Assembly: GCF_002155965.1 (NCBI RefSeq)
Contig: NZ_MUMH01000102.1
Coordinates: 1 to 48,559, forward strand
DNA from: Allokutzneria sp. NRRL B-24872
Lineage (GTDB): Bacteria; Actinomycetota; Actinomycetes; Mycobacteriales; Pseudonocardiaceae
Length of the DNA: 48,559 bases
Direction of reading: 5' to 3'
The position numbers and the translations under genes are program-made. Below, in pieces: positions 1-8,932 of the stretch (its first letter is position 1; every line of letters begins with the position of its first letter). The notes under the pieces were generated by a model. It was not told the origin of the DNA and searched no databases. It saw only the letters and a list, made by a program, of their open reading frames with translations.

Positions 1-612
1 GCAGCGGCGGCGTGGGGCGGAGCGGCGATCGGCTTGGCGCCGCTGCTGGTCGGAGTGCTCGTCGTCGGACTGCTGGCACTGGCCACGCGAGGCATGCACG
101 TGGACGGGCTGGGCGATGTCGCGGACGGCTTGGGGTGCTACGGGCCGCCGGAGAAAGCGCTCAAGGTCATGCACGACCCGGCCGCCGGACCGTTCGCGGT
201 GGTCGCGCTGATCGTGAACCTGGGCGCGCAGGCCGCCGCGATCAGCGCCCTCGTCGGCCAGAACCGTTGGGCCGCAATCGTGATCGCCGCCGTGGCGGGA
301 CGCGTGGCCTTCGGCTGGGGTTGCCGTCGCGGAGTGCCGCCCGCGCAGGAGAAGGGTCTCGGAGCGCTCGTCGCGGGCACGCAACACATAAGTGTCCCGA
401 TCGCCTGGACGGCGGCCCTCGCGGCAGCCTCAACACTCGCGCACCCGTGGTTGGGACCGCTCGCGGTGCTCGGCGCGACGGGCGCTGTGCTCGGCCTGCT
501 GAAGCACACGACCAGGCGCTTCGGCGGCGTGAACGGTGACGTTCTCGGAGCCTGCTGCGAGGTCGCGACGACGGTGGTTCTCGTTGTCCTGTCGGTGAAA
601 CTGGATTTTTGA
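1..612 (+). CDS. cobS: Adenosylcobinamide-GDP ribazoletransferase CobS, 5'-truncated
   Basis: The reading frame is open from base 1, so the N-terminus lies outside the window; about 203 residues remain. The family joins alpha-ribazole to adenosylcobinamide-GDP in the last steps of cobalamin assembly, at the membrane. The piece shows the family signature RGMHVDGLGDVADGLG followed by the short block YGPPEKALKVMHD, then several hydrophobic helices (LVGVLVVGLLAL, VVALIVNLGAQAAAISAL) and the late motif RRFGGVNGDVLGA, where a conserved Asp sits. It ends 30 bp before an SDR gene on the same strand. The family call is secure; the real start cannot be seen. Confidence 0.93.
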   Translation, partial: AAAAWGGAAIGLAPLLVGVLVVGLLALATRGMHVDGLGDVADGLGCYGPPEKALKVMHDPAAGPFAVVALIVNLGAQAAAISALVGQNRWAAIVIAAVAGRVAFGWGCRRGVPPAQEKGLGALVAGTQHISVPIAWTAALAAASTLAHPWLGPLAVLGATGAVLGLLKHTTRRFGGVNGDVLGACCEVATTVVLVVLSVKLDF

Positions 613-630
613 AGCACCGGCGCCATCGGT

Positions 631-636
631 TATGAG
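631..636 (+). promoter_or_regulatory. Possible -10 box for a leaderless SDR transcript
   Basis: TATGAG lies 6 bases before the ATG at 643 and no Shine-Dalgarno sequence is present. The match to TANNNT is imperfect at the last base. Confidence 0.22.
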
Positions 637-642
637 TGATCA

Positions 643-1362
643 ATGACCAAGCCGCTCATCGTGATCACCGGGGCAAGCTCCGGGATCGGCGCAGCGACGG
701 CGCGGGCCTTCTCGGAGCTGGGCCACCCCCTGCTCCTGCTGGCCCGCCGCCTGGACCGCCTTGAAGACCTCAAGCTGCCCAACACCCTCTGCCGCGCCGT
801 GGACGTGACCGACGCCCGAGCCGTCGCCGACGCGGTCACCGAGGCCGAGGACCAGCACGGACCCGTCGACGCCATCGTGAACAACGCGGGCGTCATGCTG
901 CTCGGCCGCTTCGGCGACCAGCCGACCGACGAGTGGCGGACGATGTTCGACGTCAACGTGCACGGCCTGCTCAACGGCGTGCACGCGGTGCTCGCGGGCA
1001 TGGTCGAGCGCGGCAGGGGCACGGTGATCAACGTCAGCTCGGTCGCGGGCCGCAAGGGGTTCCCGAACCACACGGTCTACTGCGGCACGAAGTTCGCGGT
1101 GCACGCGATGTCGGAGAACCTGCGCGAAGAGGTCGCCGCCAAGGGCGTGCGCGTCACCACGATCGCGCCCGGCGCGGTGGAGACCGAACTGCTCTCGCAC
1201 ACCAGTGACGAGGGCATCAAGGCCGACTACCAGGCGTGGAAGGAGGCCAACGACGTTCTGACCGCCGAGGACGTCGCCGCCGCCATCCGCTTCGCCTACG
1301 ACCAGCCGCAGCGGGTGTGCGTCCGCGAGATCGTCGTGGCCGCCACCGGACAGCAGGCGTAA
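643..1362 (+). CDS. Short-chain dehydrogenase/reductase
   Basis: A 239-residue classical SDR. It has the NAD(P) motif GASSGIG at residues 10-16, NNAGVM near residue 82, a VSS segment holding the catalytic Ser, and YCGTK with Tyr146 and Lys150. The length and the PGAVETEL segment after the active site fit the clavaldehyde-dehydrogenase-like group of small cytosolic oxidoreductases. The substrate cannot be told. The ATG at 643 has no clear ribosome binding site. A strong 15-bp hairpin follows the stop and faces the convergent ilvE gene. Confidence 0.9.
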   Translation: MTKPLIVITGASSGIGAATARAFSELGHPLLLLARRLDRLEDLKLPNTLCRAVDVTDARAVADAVTEAEDQHGPVDAIVNNAGVMLLGRFGDQPTDEWRTMFDVNVHGLLNGVHAVLAGMVERGRGTVINVSSVAGRKGFPNHTVYCGTKFAVHAMSENLREEVAAKGVRVTTIAPGAVETELLSHTSDEGIKADYQAWKEANDVLTAEDVAAAIRFAYDQPQRVCVREIVVAATGQQA

Positions 1363-1369
1363 CCAAAAA

Positions 1370-1403
1370 CAGGGGCTCCGCCGACACCTCGGCGGAGCCC
1401 CTG
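1370..1403. terminator. Bidirectional terminator between SDR and ilvE
   Basis: Perfect 15-bp inverted repeat CAGGGGCTCCGCCGA / TCGGCGGAGCCCCTG with a 4-base loop (CACC). It lies between two convergent genes, 7 bp after the SDR stop. An A-run (CCAAAAA) just before it becomes a U-run for minus-strand transcripts arriving from ilvE. Confidence 0.85.
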
Positions 1404-1416
1404 TCCCGCAAACAGA

Positions 1417-2517
1417 TCAGCCCAGGCGGGTCATCCACCGGTGGCCGTCCTCGAGCGCGCCGCGCTGGAGGTCGGTCAACCGCTTGCGCAGCTTCATGGT
1501 CAGCTCGCCGGAGCCGCCCTCGCCGATGGTGAACTCGCCGCCCGCGTGCTTGACCCGGCCGACCGGGGTGATCACCGCGGCGGTGCCGCAGGCGAAGACC
1601 TCGGTGATCTCACCGGAGGCCACGCCCTTCTCCCACTCGTCGGTGGAGATGCGGCGCTCCTCGACGGACAGGCCGAGGTCGGCGGCCAGCGCCAGCAGCG
1701 AGGCCCTGGTGATGCCGGGCAGCAGCGTGCCGGTCAGCTCGGGGGTGACCACGCGCGCGTCGGAGCCGGAGCCGAAGACGAAGCAGAGGTTCATCCCGCC
1801 CATCTCCTCCACCCAGCGCCGCTCCACCGCGTCGAGCCACACGACCTGGTCGCAGCCCTGCTCGGCGGCCTGGGCCTGGGCCAGCAGCGAGGCCGCGTAG
1901 TTGCCGGCGAACTTCGCCGCGCCGGTGCCGCCGGGGGCCGCGCGGACGTACTCGGTGCTCAGCCAGACGCTGACCGGCTTGATGCCACCGGCGAAGTACG
2001 CGCCAGCGGGCGAGGCGATCAGCAGGTAGCGGTACTGCGACGCCGGGCGCACGCCGAGCCCGGCCTCCGTGGAGATCATGAAGGGCCGCAGGTACAGCGA
2101 CTCCTCACCACCGGCGGCGGGCACCCAGTCGCGGTCGATGTCGACCAGCTCGCGCAGCGACCCCAGGAACAGCTCGTCCGGCAGCTCCGGCATGGCCAGC
2201 CTGCGGGCCGACGCGCGGAAGCGCTCCGCGTTGGCGTCGGGCCGGAACGAGGCGATGGAGCCGTCCGGCTGCCGGTAGGCCTTCAGCCCCTCGAAGATCG
2301 CCTGGCCGTAGTGCAGCACCATCGCGGCCGGGTCGAGCGGGAAGCTGCCGTAGGGCACAACGGCCGCGTCGTGCCAGCCGCGCTCGCGGTCCCAGTCGAC
2401 GGTGACCATGTGGTCGGTGAAGTACTGCCCGAAGCCGGGCTTGGCGAGTACCTGCGCCCGACGCTCCGCCGAAAGGGGGTTCGGGTTGGAGGTCCGGGAG
2501 AAGGGCGCTGTCGTCAT
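1417..2517 (-). CDS. ilvE: Branched-chain amino acid aminotransferase
   Basis: A 366-residue fold-type IV PLP aminotransferase that interconverts leucine, isoleucine and valine with their 2-oxo acids. Typical segments are [23 protein letters not shown], and [13 protein letters not shown] with the PLP lysine at about residue 202. The glycine-rich phosphate-binding segment lies after EEMGGMN. The length fits the actinobacterial BCAT group. The ATG at 2517 is preceded by TATCGT at a distance of 6, suggesting a leaderless start. It is the last gene of the minus-strand run that starts with the APC permease. As in M. tuberculosis it is associated with gcvT, but here two small genes separate them. 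Confidence 0.96.
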   Translation of the reverse strand: MTTAPFSRTSNPNPLSAERRAQVLAKPGFGQYFTDHMVTVDWDRERGWHDAAVVPYGSFPLDPAAMVLHYGQAIFEGLKAYRQPDGSIASFRPDANAERFRASARRLAMPELPDELFLGSLRELVDIDRDWVPAAGGEESLYLRPFMISTEAGLGVRPASQYRYLLIASPAGAYFAGGIKPVSVWLSTEYVRAAPGGTGAAKFAGNYAASLLAQAQAAEQGCDQVVWLDAVERRWVEEMGGMNLCFVFGSGSDARVVTPELTGTLLPGITRASLLALAADLGLSVEERRISTDEWEKGVASGEITEVFACGTAAVITPVGRVKHAGGEFTIGEGGSGELTMKLRKRLTDLQRGALEDGHRWMTRLG

Positions 2518-2523
2518 GGCAGC

Positions 2524-2529
2524 ACGATA
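2524..2529 (-). promoter_or_regulatory. Possible -10 box for ilvE
   Basis: On the minus strand TATCGT lies 6 bases upstream of the ilvE ATG, which would place the transcription start at or beside the start codon. Confidence 0.35.
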
Positions 2530-2580
2530 AACCTTCGCGACCGCATCCGAACATCGTGATCCCGAACATCGGACGCCCGA

Positions 2581-2937
2581 CTATTTCGCAGACCTGGATT
2601 CGGCCGCGTCGTGCATGCTCACCAGGCGTTGTGGAGCGGTGCGCCGCCACGCCTCGCGGACCAGTTCACCGATTTCCTTCGGATCGGCCAGGCGGAGATC
2701 GACGCTCACCCAGCCGTAGCGCCCGACGTAGTCAGCGGCCGCGTAGACCTCGGGCGCCGAGGTGACGAGCGCCTGCTGCTCCTCCGGCGTCGTCTTGACG
2801 GTGGCGCGGTGCCCGTCGCCGTCCATCGCGGCGAACATCTTGTCGCGGACGCGGAACGTCGGGTGCCCCCAGGTCTCCACCTCCTCGGCCTCCAGCAGGT
2901 TCAGTGCCACGTCTCGGAAGTCCTCGGCGGAGAGCAC
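2581..2937 (-). CDS. MmcQ/YjbR family protein
   Basis: A 118-residue protein of the MmcQ/YjbR fold. It shows the family's opening helix (SAEDFRDVALNL), the block ETWGHPTFRVRDKMFAAM, the strand RATVKTTPEEQQAL and the C-terminal GWVSVDLRLADPKEIGELVREAWRR (two parts). Family members are small single-domain proteins, sometimes called DNA-binding; no specific activity is established. The GTG start at 2937 lies one base after the stop of the DUF402 gene, so the two are co-transcribed and probably translationally coupled. Confidence 0.87.
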   Translation of the reverse strand: MLSAEDFRDVALNLLEAEEVETWGHPTFRVRDKMFAAMDGDGHRATVKTTPEEQQALVTSAPEVYAAADYVGRYGWVSVDLRLADPKEIGELVREAWRRTAPQRLVSMHDAAESRSAK

Positions 2938-2938
2938 G

Positions 2939-3574
2939 TCAGCGTTCCTCCATCACCTCGTCGGGCAGCGTCGGCAGCGGCCAGCCGGGCTCCGGCCGGA
3001 ACTCGCACCAGCTCCCATCGAAAGGGAAAAGTCCGGATTCGGCCAGACCGATCATCCGTTCGCCCTCCGCGCGCAGCCGGTCAAGCTGCTCCTGGGTGAT
3101 CTTCCCTGCGGCCAGCGCCTCGACCGCCTCGTCCTCGTCCTTCCACGACCAGCTGCGGTCCGGTAGAACCTCGACGTCCAGCACGCCGTCCACCCGGCAG
3201 ACCGAGGTGTCCGTGCGCCCCAGCGGGATCTCCAGGTTGACGTACCAGTTCAGGAACGTGCCGTCGGGCAGGAAGAACCACCAGACGCTGGACCACTCGT
3301 GCTCGAAGACCACCCGCACGGTGGACGAGCCGATCCAGGCCGAGCGCACGGGCACCCGGCCGAGCCGGAACCGCTGATCCAGCGGCACGTCGCGCGCGTG
3401 CACACCGCTCGGGGTCCTGGTGGCGCGCACGGGCGTGCCGTCAGGGACCCAGCAGACCAGCTGGTCCCCGTCGTCGGAGAGCACGCGGGCCGGGGCCACC
3501 GAGCCGAGGCTGCCGTCGATGCGCCGGAACGCGTAGAGGACCTCCTCGCCCGGCGCCCAGAGCCGTCCCGCCAC
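2939..3574 (-). CDS. DUF402 domain protein
   Basis: A 211-residue protein with the DUF402 pattern: R-(V/S)PVRSAWIGSSTVRVV, then WWFFLPDGTFLNWYVNLE with its aromatic residues, DTSVCRVDGVLDVEV, and an acidic block SWKDEDEAVEALAAGKIT. Related proteins are nucleoside di/triphosphatases with paired acidic metal ligands, such as FomD, so a phosphohydrolase role is plausible but unproven. The GTG at 3574 shares its first base with the last base of the gcvT TAG stop (TAGTG), which fixes the start and implies coupling to gcvT. Confidence 0.82.
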   Translation of the reverse strand: MAGRLWAPGEEVLYAFRRIDGSLGSVAPARVLSDDGDQLVCWVPDGTPVRATRTPSGVHARDVPLDQRFRLGRVPVRSAWIGSSTVRVVFEHEWSSVWWFFLPDGTFLNWYVNLEIPLGRTDTSVCRVDGVLDVEVLPDRSWSWKDEDEAVEALAAGKITQEQLDRLRAEGERMIGLAESGLFPFDGSWCEFRPEPGWPLPTLPDEVMEER

Positions 3575-4680
3575 TACTTGACGTTGGTCTGCACGAACGG
3601 CGGCTTCACGACCTCGCAGCGCAGCGAGCGACCGCGCACGTCGAGGGTGACCTCGTCGCCGATCTTCACCCCGGCCGAGGTGTCCAGCAGCGCCAGCGCG
3701 ACACCGATCTTCAGCGTCGGCGAGAAGGTGCCGGAGGTGGACTCGCCGACCTTCTCTCCCGCCGCGTTCAGCACGTTCATGTGCGAGCGGGGCACACCGC
3801 GCTCCAGCGCGCGCAGGCCGAAGAGCTTGCGGGCCGGGCCGTTGGCCTTCTCCGCGCGCAGGGCCTCGTGGCCCCAGAAGGAGTCCTTCTTCCAGCCGAC
3901 CGCCCAGCCGGAGCCCGCCTGGACCGGGCTGATCTCCAGCGACAGGTCCTGGCCGTGCAGCGGGTAGCCCATCTCGGTGCGCAGCGTGTCGCGCGCGCCG
4001 AGGCCGCAGGCGCGGCCGCCCAGCGGCTGCGCGGCGGTGAGCAGCGCCGACCACAGCGCGGGCGCGTCGTCCCACTTCGGCAGCAGCTCGAAGCCGTGCT
4101 CGCCGGTGTAGCCGGTGCGGCAGACCCGGACCGTGCGGCCCTCCCACTCCGCGTCGGCGAAGGCCATGTAGTCCAGCTTCGTCGGCAGGCCGAGCGCTTC
4201 CAGCAGCTCAGAGGCCTTCGGGCCCTGGACCGCCAGCACGCCGTAGTCCGCGTGCTGCTCGGTCACGGTGATGCCCTCGGGCGCGGCGGCGGCGAGCATC
4301 CGGCAGACCTCGGCCGTGTTGGACGCGTTGGGCACCAGGAAGACCTCGTCATCGCTGACCAGGTAGGCGATCAGGTCGTCGACCACGCCGCCGGACTCCA
4401 CGCAGCACAGCGTGTACTGCGCCTGGCCCGCGCCGATCTTGCGCAGGTCGTTGGTCAGGCAGGAGTTGACGAACTCGGCCGCGCCCGGGCCCGCGACGAG
4501 GGCCTTGCCCAGGTGCGAGACGTCGAAGACGCCGACCGCCTCGCGGACCGCGGTGTGCTCCGCGACGACTCCGCCGCCGGTGTACTGGATCGGCATCTCC
4601 CACCCGCCGAACGGGGCGAACGTGGCGCCGAGCTCGGCGTGGGCAGCGGCAAGGGGGCTGGTGCGCAGCGTCTCCGTCAC
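3574..4680 (-). CDS. gcvT: Glycine cleavage system aminomethyltransferase (T protein)
   Basis: A 368-residue GcvT. It moves the aminomethyl carbon from the lipoylated H protein to tetrahydrofolate, releasing ammonia. The N-terminus has [19 protein letters not shown] and the folate-site region [16 protein letters not shown]. Further on are the lobe [12 protein letters not shown], the conserved [21 protein letters not shown] (two parts), and the C-terminal barrel ending in [14 protein letters not shown] 4680 gives the normal family length; the open frame continues upstream but with shadow-like Arg-rich sequence. The permease gene ends 11 bp upstream. GcvT depends on the lipoyl cofactor made by lipA and lipB in this window. 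Confidence 0.95.
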   Translation of the reverse strand: MTETLRTSPLAAAHAELGATFAPFGGWEMPIQYTGGGVVAEHTAVREAVGVFDVSHLGKALVAGPGAAEFVNSCLTNDLRKIGAGQAQYTLCCVESGGVVDDLIAYLVSDDEVFLVPNASNTAEVCRMLAAAAPEGITVTEQHADYGVLAVQGPKASELLEALGLPTKLDYMAFADAEWEGRTVRVCRTGYTGEHGFELLPKWDDAPALWSALLTAAQPLGGRACGLGARDTLRTEMGYPLHGQDLSLEISPVQAGSGWAVGWKKDSFWGHEALRAEKANGPARKLFGLRALERGVPRSHMNVLNAAGEKVGESTSGTFSPTLKIGVALALLDTSAGVKIGDEVTLDVRGRSLRCEVVKPPFVQTNVK

Positions 4681-4688
4681 AACGCGAG

Positions 4689-4694
4689 AAACTA
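4689..4694 (-). promoter_or_regulatory. Possible internal -10 box for gcvT
   Basis: TAGTTT on the minus strand sits 8 bases before the gcvT GTG, inside the permease stop region. It could give gcvT a leaderless transcript of its own. Confidence 0.28.
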
Positions 4695-5918
4695 CCGCCA
4701 ACGGTGGGAAATCAAAGCCCCCGCGCACGAACCCGCAGCGAGCACGCCGAGCGTGGTGAGCAAGGTCATCGGCGGCAGGCTCATCGCGAGCATCACCGAG
4801 ATCCCCAACCCGAAGCACGCCGTGCGCATCGGCCAGGTCCGCTCCTGCTCGACCAGCTCCACGCGGGTCGCCGCGTTCGCGAAGGCGTAGTGCACCAGCA
4901 CGCAGCACGCCGCGAGGTGGACGGCGTCCGTCGTGGTTCCCAGCAGCGGCAGGGCGAGCGCGACGAACCCGCCGACGACCAGGTCGACCGGCCAGGTCCG
5001 GCCCGCGCGGGCGATCGTGGCCAGCGACGTCGCGACCTCACGCTCGATCGCCGCCTCCACCACCATCCGGCGCATCGCCGCGAGCACGAGCACCAGGCAG
5101 GACGCCAGCCCCACCCCGGCGCCGAACTCGACGAAGGGCACCATCACCGCCCCGTCAGCGGCGATCACCGCATCTCGGAGAGGCGTCGGGGAGAGCGCGA
5201 GCCGGGCCGGGCCGAGCTGGTGCAGCAGGGCGATCGCGAGCGCCCCGTAGAGCACCGTGGCGCTCGCGACGATCACCGGGATGGAGCGGCGCGTGGTGCG
5301 CCAGCCGTGCTGCGGCTCGTCCTTCGCGGGCGCGGTGACCCGCTCGAACCCGGCGAAGCCCAAGAACAGGATCGCAGCCGCCGTCATCAGGCTGCGCGGA
5401 TCACTCGACGAAGGCAGCGCTGACGGTGCGGGTGGGGGCGGGACGGCCAGGCAGGCGGCGATCACGAGGACGAGCACAACCAGCACGACTCCGCCGATCA
5501 GCCACGCCAACCCGGTGCGCCACCGCAGCACTCCGCTCGCGTTTCCGATGACTGCCACGGCGAGCACCGCGAACGCGGCGACGCGCGGCTGCTCGGGCGC
5601 GACGTACTGGCCGAAGGTCGCCGCGAGCACGACCGCGAGGCAGCCCAGCGCGACGAACCGACCGGTGCCCGCGACACGCCCGGGCCAGCGGCCCATGTGC
5701 TCGCGGATCGAGGAGCGCTCAGACGTGGAGTACATCGCGCAGAGCGCGGCGAGAGCGGCGATCGGCAGTCCTGCCAGCAGCCACATGCCCGCACCGGCCG
5801 CCGCGGGGGCGAGGAGCAGGAAGGGGCCGAGGCCGATCATGGCGCCCAGCCCGAGCACGACGACGCCGGGCAACCGCGTCTTGGTGTTGGCGTGTTGGCG
5901 CGGCTCTAACACGCGCAC
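4692..5918 (-). CDS. APC-superfamily amino acid permease
   Basis: About 408 residues with 10-12 hydrophobic helices. The first, [21 protein letters not shown], resembles helix 1 of APC transporters (GxxIGxG), and [19 protein letters not shown] resembles helix 6 with its following loop. Cytoplasmic membrane, probably amino acid or amine uptake; the substrate is unknown. The frame is open far upstream, but only as the shadow of pepA. GTG 5918 has GGGG 9 bases ahead; GTG 5912 is the alternative. It is the first gene of the minus-strand run leading into gcvT and is divergent from pepA. Confidence 0.82.
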   Translation of the reverse strand: MRVLEPRQHANTKTRLPGVVVLGLGAMIGLGPFLLLAPAAAGAGMWLLAGLPIAALAALCAMYSTSERSSIREHMGRWPGRVAGTGRFVALGCLAVVLAATFGQYVAPEQPRVAAFAVLAVAVIGNASGVLRWRTGLAWLIGGVVLVVLVLVIAACLAVPPPPAPSALPSSSDPRSLMTAAAILFLGFAGFERVTAPAKDEPQHGWRTTRRSIPVIVASATVLYGALAIALLHQLGPARLALSPTPLRDAVIAADGAVMVPFVEFGAGVGLASCLVLVLAAMRRMVVEAAIEREVATSLATIARAGRTWPVDLVVGGFVALALPLLGTTTDAVHLAACCVLVHYAFANAATRVELVEQERTWPMRTACFGLGISVMLAMSLPPMTLLTTLGVLAAGSCAGALISHRWR

Positions 5919-5973
5919 AACCGTATGCCCCGCATCACGGTCACGCGCAGCCACCTGACAGCCGCGCGGGCAT

Positions 5974-6002
5974 TGTTCGCGTTTACCATCCGGTAGCGAA
6001 CA
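5974..6002. promoter_or_regulatory. Nested inverted repeat between permease and pepA
   Basis: TGTTCGC at 5974-5980 and GCGAACA at 5996-6002 form a perfect 7-bp inverted repeat. TACC (5984-5987) and GGTA (5992-5995) form an inner one. It lies in the divergent intergenic region, so an operator serving either gene is possible. Confidence 0.35.
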
Positions 6003-6075
6003 CGGCCCTTCCAGTGATCGACTCGAAGCACCGACCAGGCTCGGCACCGGCGCCGGGCCACGACGAGGAGCAAGC

Positions 6076-7572
6076 GTGACCGTCCCCAAGCTAGCGCTGA
6101 CCGACAGTGACCCCACCACCGCCGCGACCGACACCGTCGTCATCGGCACCGTGCAGGGGCCGGACGGCCTGGCGCTCGCCGACGGCGCGGCCGCGGTGGA
6201 CGCCGCGTTCGACGGCAAGCTCGTCGAGCTGCTGGAGACCCTGGGCGCCACCGGCAAGGCCGAGGAGGTCGTGAAGCTGCCCTCGCTCGGCAAGCTCTCC
6301 GCCTCCCTCGTCGTCGCCGTCGGCCTCGGCGCCGCCAACGACGAGGGCGCGGTCACCGCCGAGCAGGTCCGCCGGGCCGCCGGCGCCGTCGCGCGCTCGC
6401 TCAACGGCACCGCTCGCGTGCTCAACACCCTCGGTTCGCTGGACCTGACCGCCGCGGTCGAGGGCCACGTTCTCGGCGGCTACACCTTCACCGAGTACAA
6501 GTCCGAGAAGTCCGAGGACAAGGCCGCCAAGGTCGAGTTCACCGCGGCCGCCGGTTCGAAGGACAAGGGCGCCAAGGCGAAGCTCAAGGCCGCGACCGCG
6601 ATCGCCGAGGCCGTGATCACCGCGCGCGACTTCGTCAACACCCCGCCCAACGACCTGTTCCCCGAGTCCTTCGCCGAGCGCGCGAAGAAGCTCGGCGAGG
6701 CCGCAGGCCTGACCGTCGAGGTGCTCGACGAGAAGGCGCTGCGCAAGGGCGGCTACGGCGGCATCCTCGGCGTCGGCGGCGGTTCCTCCCGCAAGCCGCG
6801 CCTGGTCCGGCTCAGCTACAAGGGCCCGAAGGCGCGCAAGAAGGTCGCTCTCGTCGGCAAGGGCATCACCTTCGACACCGGCGGCATCTCCATCAAGCCC
6901 GCCGCCGAGATGCACCACATGACCAGCGACATGGCCGGCGCCGCCGCCGTCGTCGCGACCGTGGTCCTCGCCGCGAAGCTGAAGTACCCGCTGGAGGTCA
7001 TCGCGACCGTGCCGATGGCCGAGAACATGCCCGGCGGCGAGTCCTACCGCCCCGGTGACGTGCTCACCTTCCTCGGCGGCAAGACCTGCGAGGTGCAGAA
7101 CACCGACGCCGAGGGCCGCCTCATCCTCGCCGACGCCATGGTCCGCGCCTGCCAGGACGGCCCCGACTACCTCGTCGACACCGCCACCCTGACCGGCGCC
7201 CAGGTCGTCGCGCTCGGCAAGCGCACCGCAGGCGTCATGGGCACCGACGAGTTCCGCGACCGCGTCGCGTCGCTGGGCCGCAACGTCGGCGAGCACGCGT
7301 GGGCCATGCCGCTGCCCGAGGAGCTGCGCGCCGACCTCAACTCCAACGTCGCCGACCTCGCCAACATCACCGGCCACCGCTGGGGCGGCATGCTCTCCGC
7401 AGGCATCTTCCTGCGCGAGTTCGTCGCCGAGGGCGTCCAGTGGGCGCACGTCGACGTCGCCGGCCCCGCCTTCAACACCGGCGGCGCGTGGGGCTACACC
7501 ACCAAGGGCGGCACCGGCACCCCCGTCCGCACCCTCGCCGCCGTCCTCGCCGACATCGCCGAGAACGGCTGA
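6076..7572 (+). CDS. pepA: Leucyl aminopeptidase (M17 family)
   Basis: A 498-residue M17 metallo-aminopeptidase that removes N-terminal residues from peptides in the cytosol. The N-terminal macro-like domain spans roughly residues 1-170 and contains a Lys/Glu-rich linker. The catalytic domain shows [11 protein letters not shown] (Lys262, Asp267), [11 protein letters not shown], and the M17 signature NTDAEGR at 342-348, all metal or substrate ligands in the family. GTG 6076 follows GAGGAG at good spacing. The position matches pepB (Rv2213) in mycobacteria. The gene is divergent from the permease, and the repeat array begins 13 bp after its stop. Confidence 0.96.
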   Translation: MTVPKLALTDSDPTTAATDTVVIGTVQGPDGLALADGAAAVDAAFDGKLVELLETLGATGKAEEVVKLPSLGKLSASLVVAVGLGAANDEGAVTAEQVRRAAGAVARSLNGTARVLNTLGSLDLTAAVEGHVLGGYTFTEYKSEKSEDKAAKVEFTAAAGSKDKGAKAKLKAATAIAEAVITARDFVNTPPNDLFPESFAERAKKLGEAAGLTVEVLDEKALRKGGYGGILGVGGGSSRKPRLVRLSYKGPKARKKVALVGKGITFDTGGISIKPAAEMHHMTSDMAGAAAVVATVVLAAKLKYPLEVIATVPMAENMPGGESYRPGDVLTFLGGKTCEVQNTDAEGRLILADAMVRACQDGPDYLVDTATLTGAQVVALGKRTAGVMGTDEFRDRVASLGRNVGEHAWAMPLPEELRADLNSNVADLANITGHRWGGMLSAGIFLREFVAEGVQWAHVDVAGPAFNTGGAWGYTTKGGTGTPVRTLAAVLADIAENG

Positions 7573-7585
7573 TCACCCCACCACC

Positions 7586-8250
7586 TCAATGACTCGTTCA
7601 TGTGGTTGAACGTGCTGAACGAGTCATTGAGTGCGTTCGTCTTGGCGAACGAGTCATTCAGGCTTCTCAACGTGCTGAACGGGTCATTCGGGTGCTTGCC
7701 TCCCGAACGACCCGTTCAGTGCTTTCGGCGTCCCGCGAACGCCTCGTTCGGTCCGCTCAACTCCCTCGCGAACGCCTCGTCCAGTGCGTTCAACCCCCTC
7801 AACGGCCCGTTCAGTGCATTCGCCGCCCCCGCCAACGCCTCGTTTGGTGCGCCCAACTCCCCGAACGACCCCTTCGGGTACCTCAACTCCCCCAACGACC
7901 CGTTCAGGTCCTCGGAGCGCCCCGAACCGCCCGTTCAGTGCGCTCGACGCCCGCCATGAACGCCTCGTTTGGTGCGCTCTCCGCACCCACCCAATGCCCC
8001 GTTGACGCACTCCGCCACCGCGCTCACCCCTGTAAACGCGCTCCCCGCTTGCCGCGAAAGCCCCGTTTGGTGCGCTCAACTCCCTGAATGACCCCTTCAG
8101 GTCCTCGGCGCGCACCAAATGGGTCGTTCAGTGCGTCTCAAGGACCCGAATGACCCGTTCAGTGCGTTGAAGTACCTGAATGACTCATTCAGCACGGTGA
8201 ACCACATGAATGAGTCATTCAGGGGGTTCAACGGACCAAACGAGGCACTC
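7586..8250. repeat. Tandem array of about 21 degenerate 30-bp palindromic repeats
   Basis: A 15-base motif near TGAACGASTCATTCA recurs with a period of about 30 bp. I place units starting at 7586, 7616, 7646, 7676, 7704, 7736, 7769, 7799, 7832, 7862, 7892, 7923, 7957, 7991, 8055, 8085, 8116, 8147, 8177, 8207 and 8236 (the last is poor). The units at 8177 (TGAATGACTCATTCA) and 8207 are perfect palindromes around one central base; those in the middle have decayed. The part after each palindrome often reads GTGCGTTCAA or GGTGCGCTCAA. No gene is convincing here: both strands can be read as Asn-(Glu/Asp/Gly)-Ser-Phe repeats only because the unit is 10 codons long and self-complementary. It fills most of the 776-bp pepA to 8350 gap. 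Confidence 0.88.
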
Positions 8251-8349
8251 GCGAGGCGGGCGGAGCACGGCGTGGGCCGGACAGCGACGCGGGCCGGGCC
8301 GCCACGCCGGAGTGCCAGGCCGAAGCGGCCGGAGCCGGAGTGCGGGGGG

Positions 8350-8697
8350 TCAGGTGAGGTCGTCGCGCTGGGCGCGCTTGCGCAGGGCGCGCTGCCGTTC
8401 GGTGTAGTCGCGCATCCGCTTGGGGTAGCCGACGAGCGCCACGTCGTAGACGGGGATGCCGAGCTTCTTGCCGAGCTTGCGCGCGCCCTCGGGGCCGTCG
8501 ACGCGCCTGCGGGTCCACTCGCCGTCATGGGCGATGAGCACCACAGTGGTTTCCGTCACCGTGGTCTTGGGCTCGACGTAGGCCTCGACGCCGCGGCGCT
8601 GCTTGGCCCACGCGACGAGGTGCCCGGTGTCGTCGTTGGACGATCCCCGCAGCGTCCCCGGCTTCTGCCGCTTCCGGAACCGGTCGAAAAGACCCAT
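8350..8697 (-). CDS. Small conserved protein of unknown function
   Basis: A 115-residue basic protein that I do not recognise with certainty. It starts MGLFDRFRKR, has a middle block with alternating strands (TTVTETTVVLIAHDGEWTRR), then a helix-rich GPEGARKLGKKLGIPVYDVALVGYP and an Arg/Lys-rich tail RMRDYTERQRALRKRAQ. The pattern looks like a small alpha/beta protein of the kind conserved in actinobacteria near lpdA. ATG 8697 is preceded by GGAGGGG at 6-7 bases, a strong ribosome binding site, which supports it as a real gene. It faces away from lpdA, which lies 235 bp to the right. Confidence 0.72.
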   Translation of the reverse strand: MGLFDRFRKRQKPGTLRGSSNDDTGHLVAWAKQRRGVEAYVEPKTTVTETTVVLIAHDGEWTRRRVDGPEGARKLGKKLGIPVYDVALVGYPKRMRDYTERQRALRKRAQRDDLT

Positions 8698-8932
8698 CGC
8701 GACCCCTCCTTCACCTGGTCGTCAGATCTTGCCAGCAGGCGTGTGGGGCCGCCGTTGCGATCCATCGGTTGTCATCCGGAGGACGGCGAGGGGACTCGCT
8801 GACGGGCCGCGTCGCCAACAGAGCCGAACAGGTGACAAGATGGCGCTTGCCCACGCGCCGCAAACGCGCGCGCACGGGCGCACAGACCTTGAACACCGTG
8901 ACTGAAACCGTTGCCTCCTCAGAGGAGATGCT

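Noticed and set aside
1441-2559. Long plus-strand open frame opposite ilvE
   Set aside because: Composition is the Arg/Gly/Ala/Val-rich pattern of an antisense frame in high-GC DNA; ilvE on the other strand has complete family motifs.
5919-6428. N-terminal extension of the APC permease frame
   Set aside because: It would overlap pepA antisense and is Ser/Thr/Ala-rich without helices; helix 1 begins right after GTG 5918.
7600-7959. Open frame of 119 residues with Asn-x-Ser-Phe repeats
   Set aside because: It lies wholly in the 30-bp repeat array; similar repeats can be read on the opposite strand because the unit is palindromic, the frame is soon lost to decay, and there is no ribosome binding site.
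7586-8250. CRISPR array
   Set aside because: The units are degenerate, there are no unique spacers, units follow each other without a constant repeat, and no cas genes occur.
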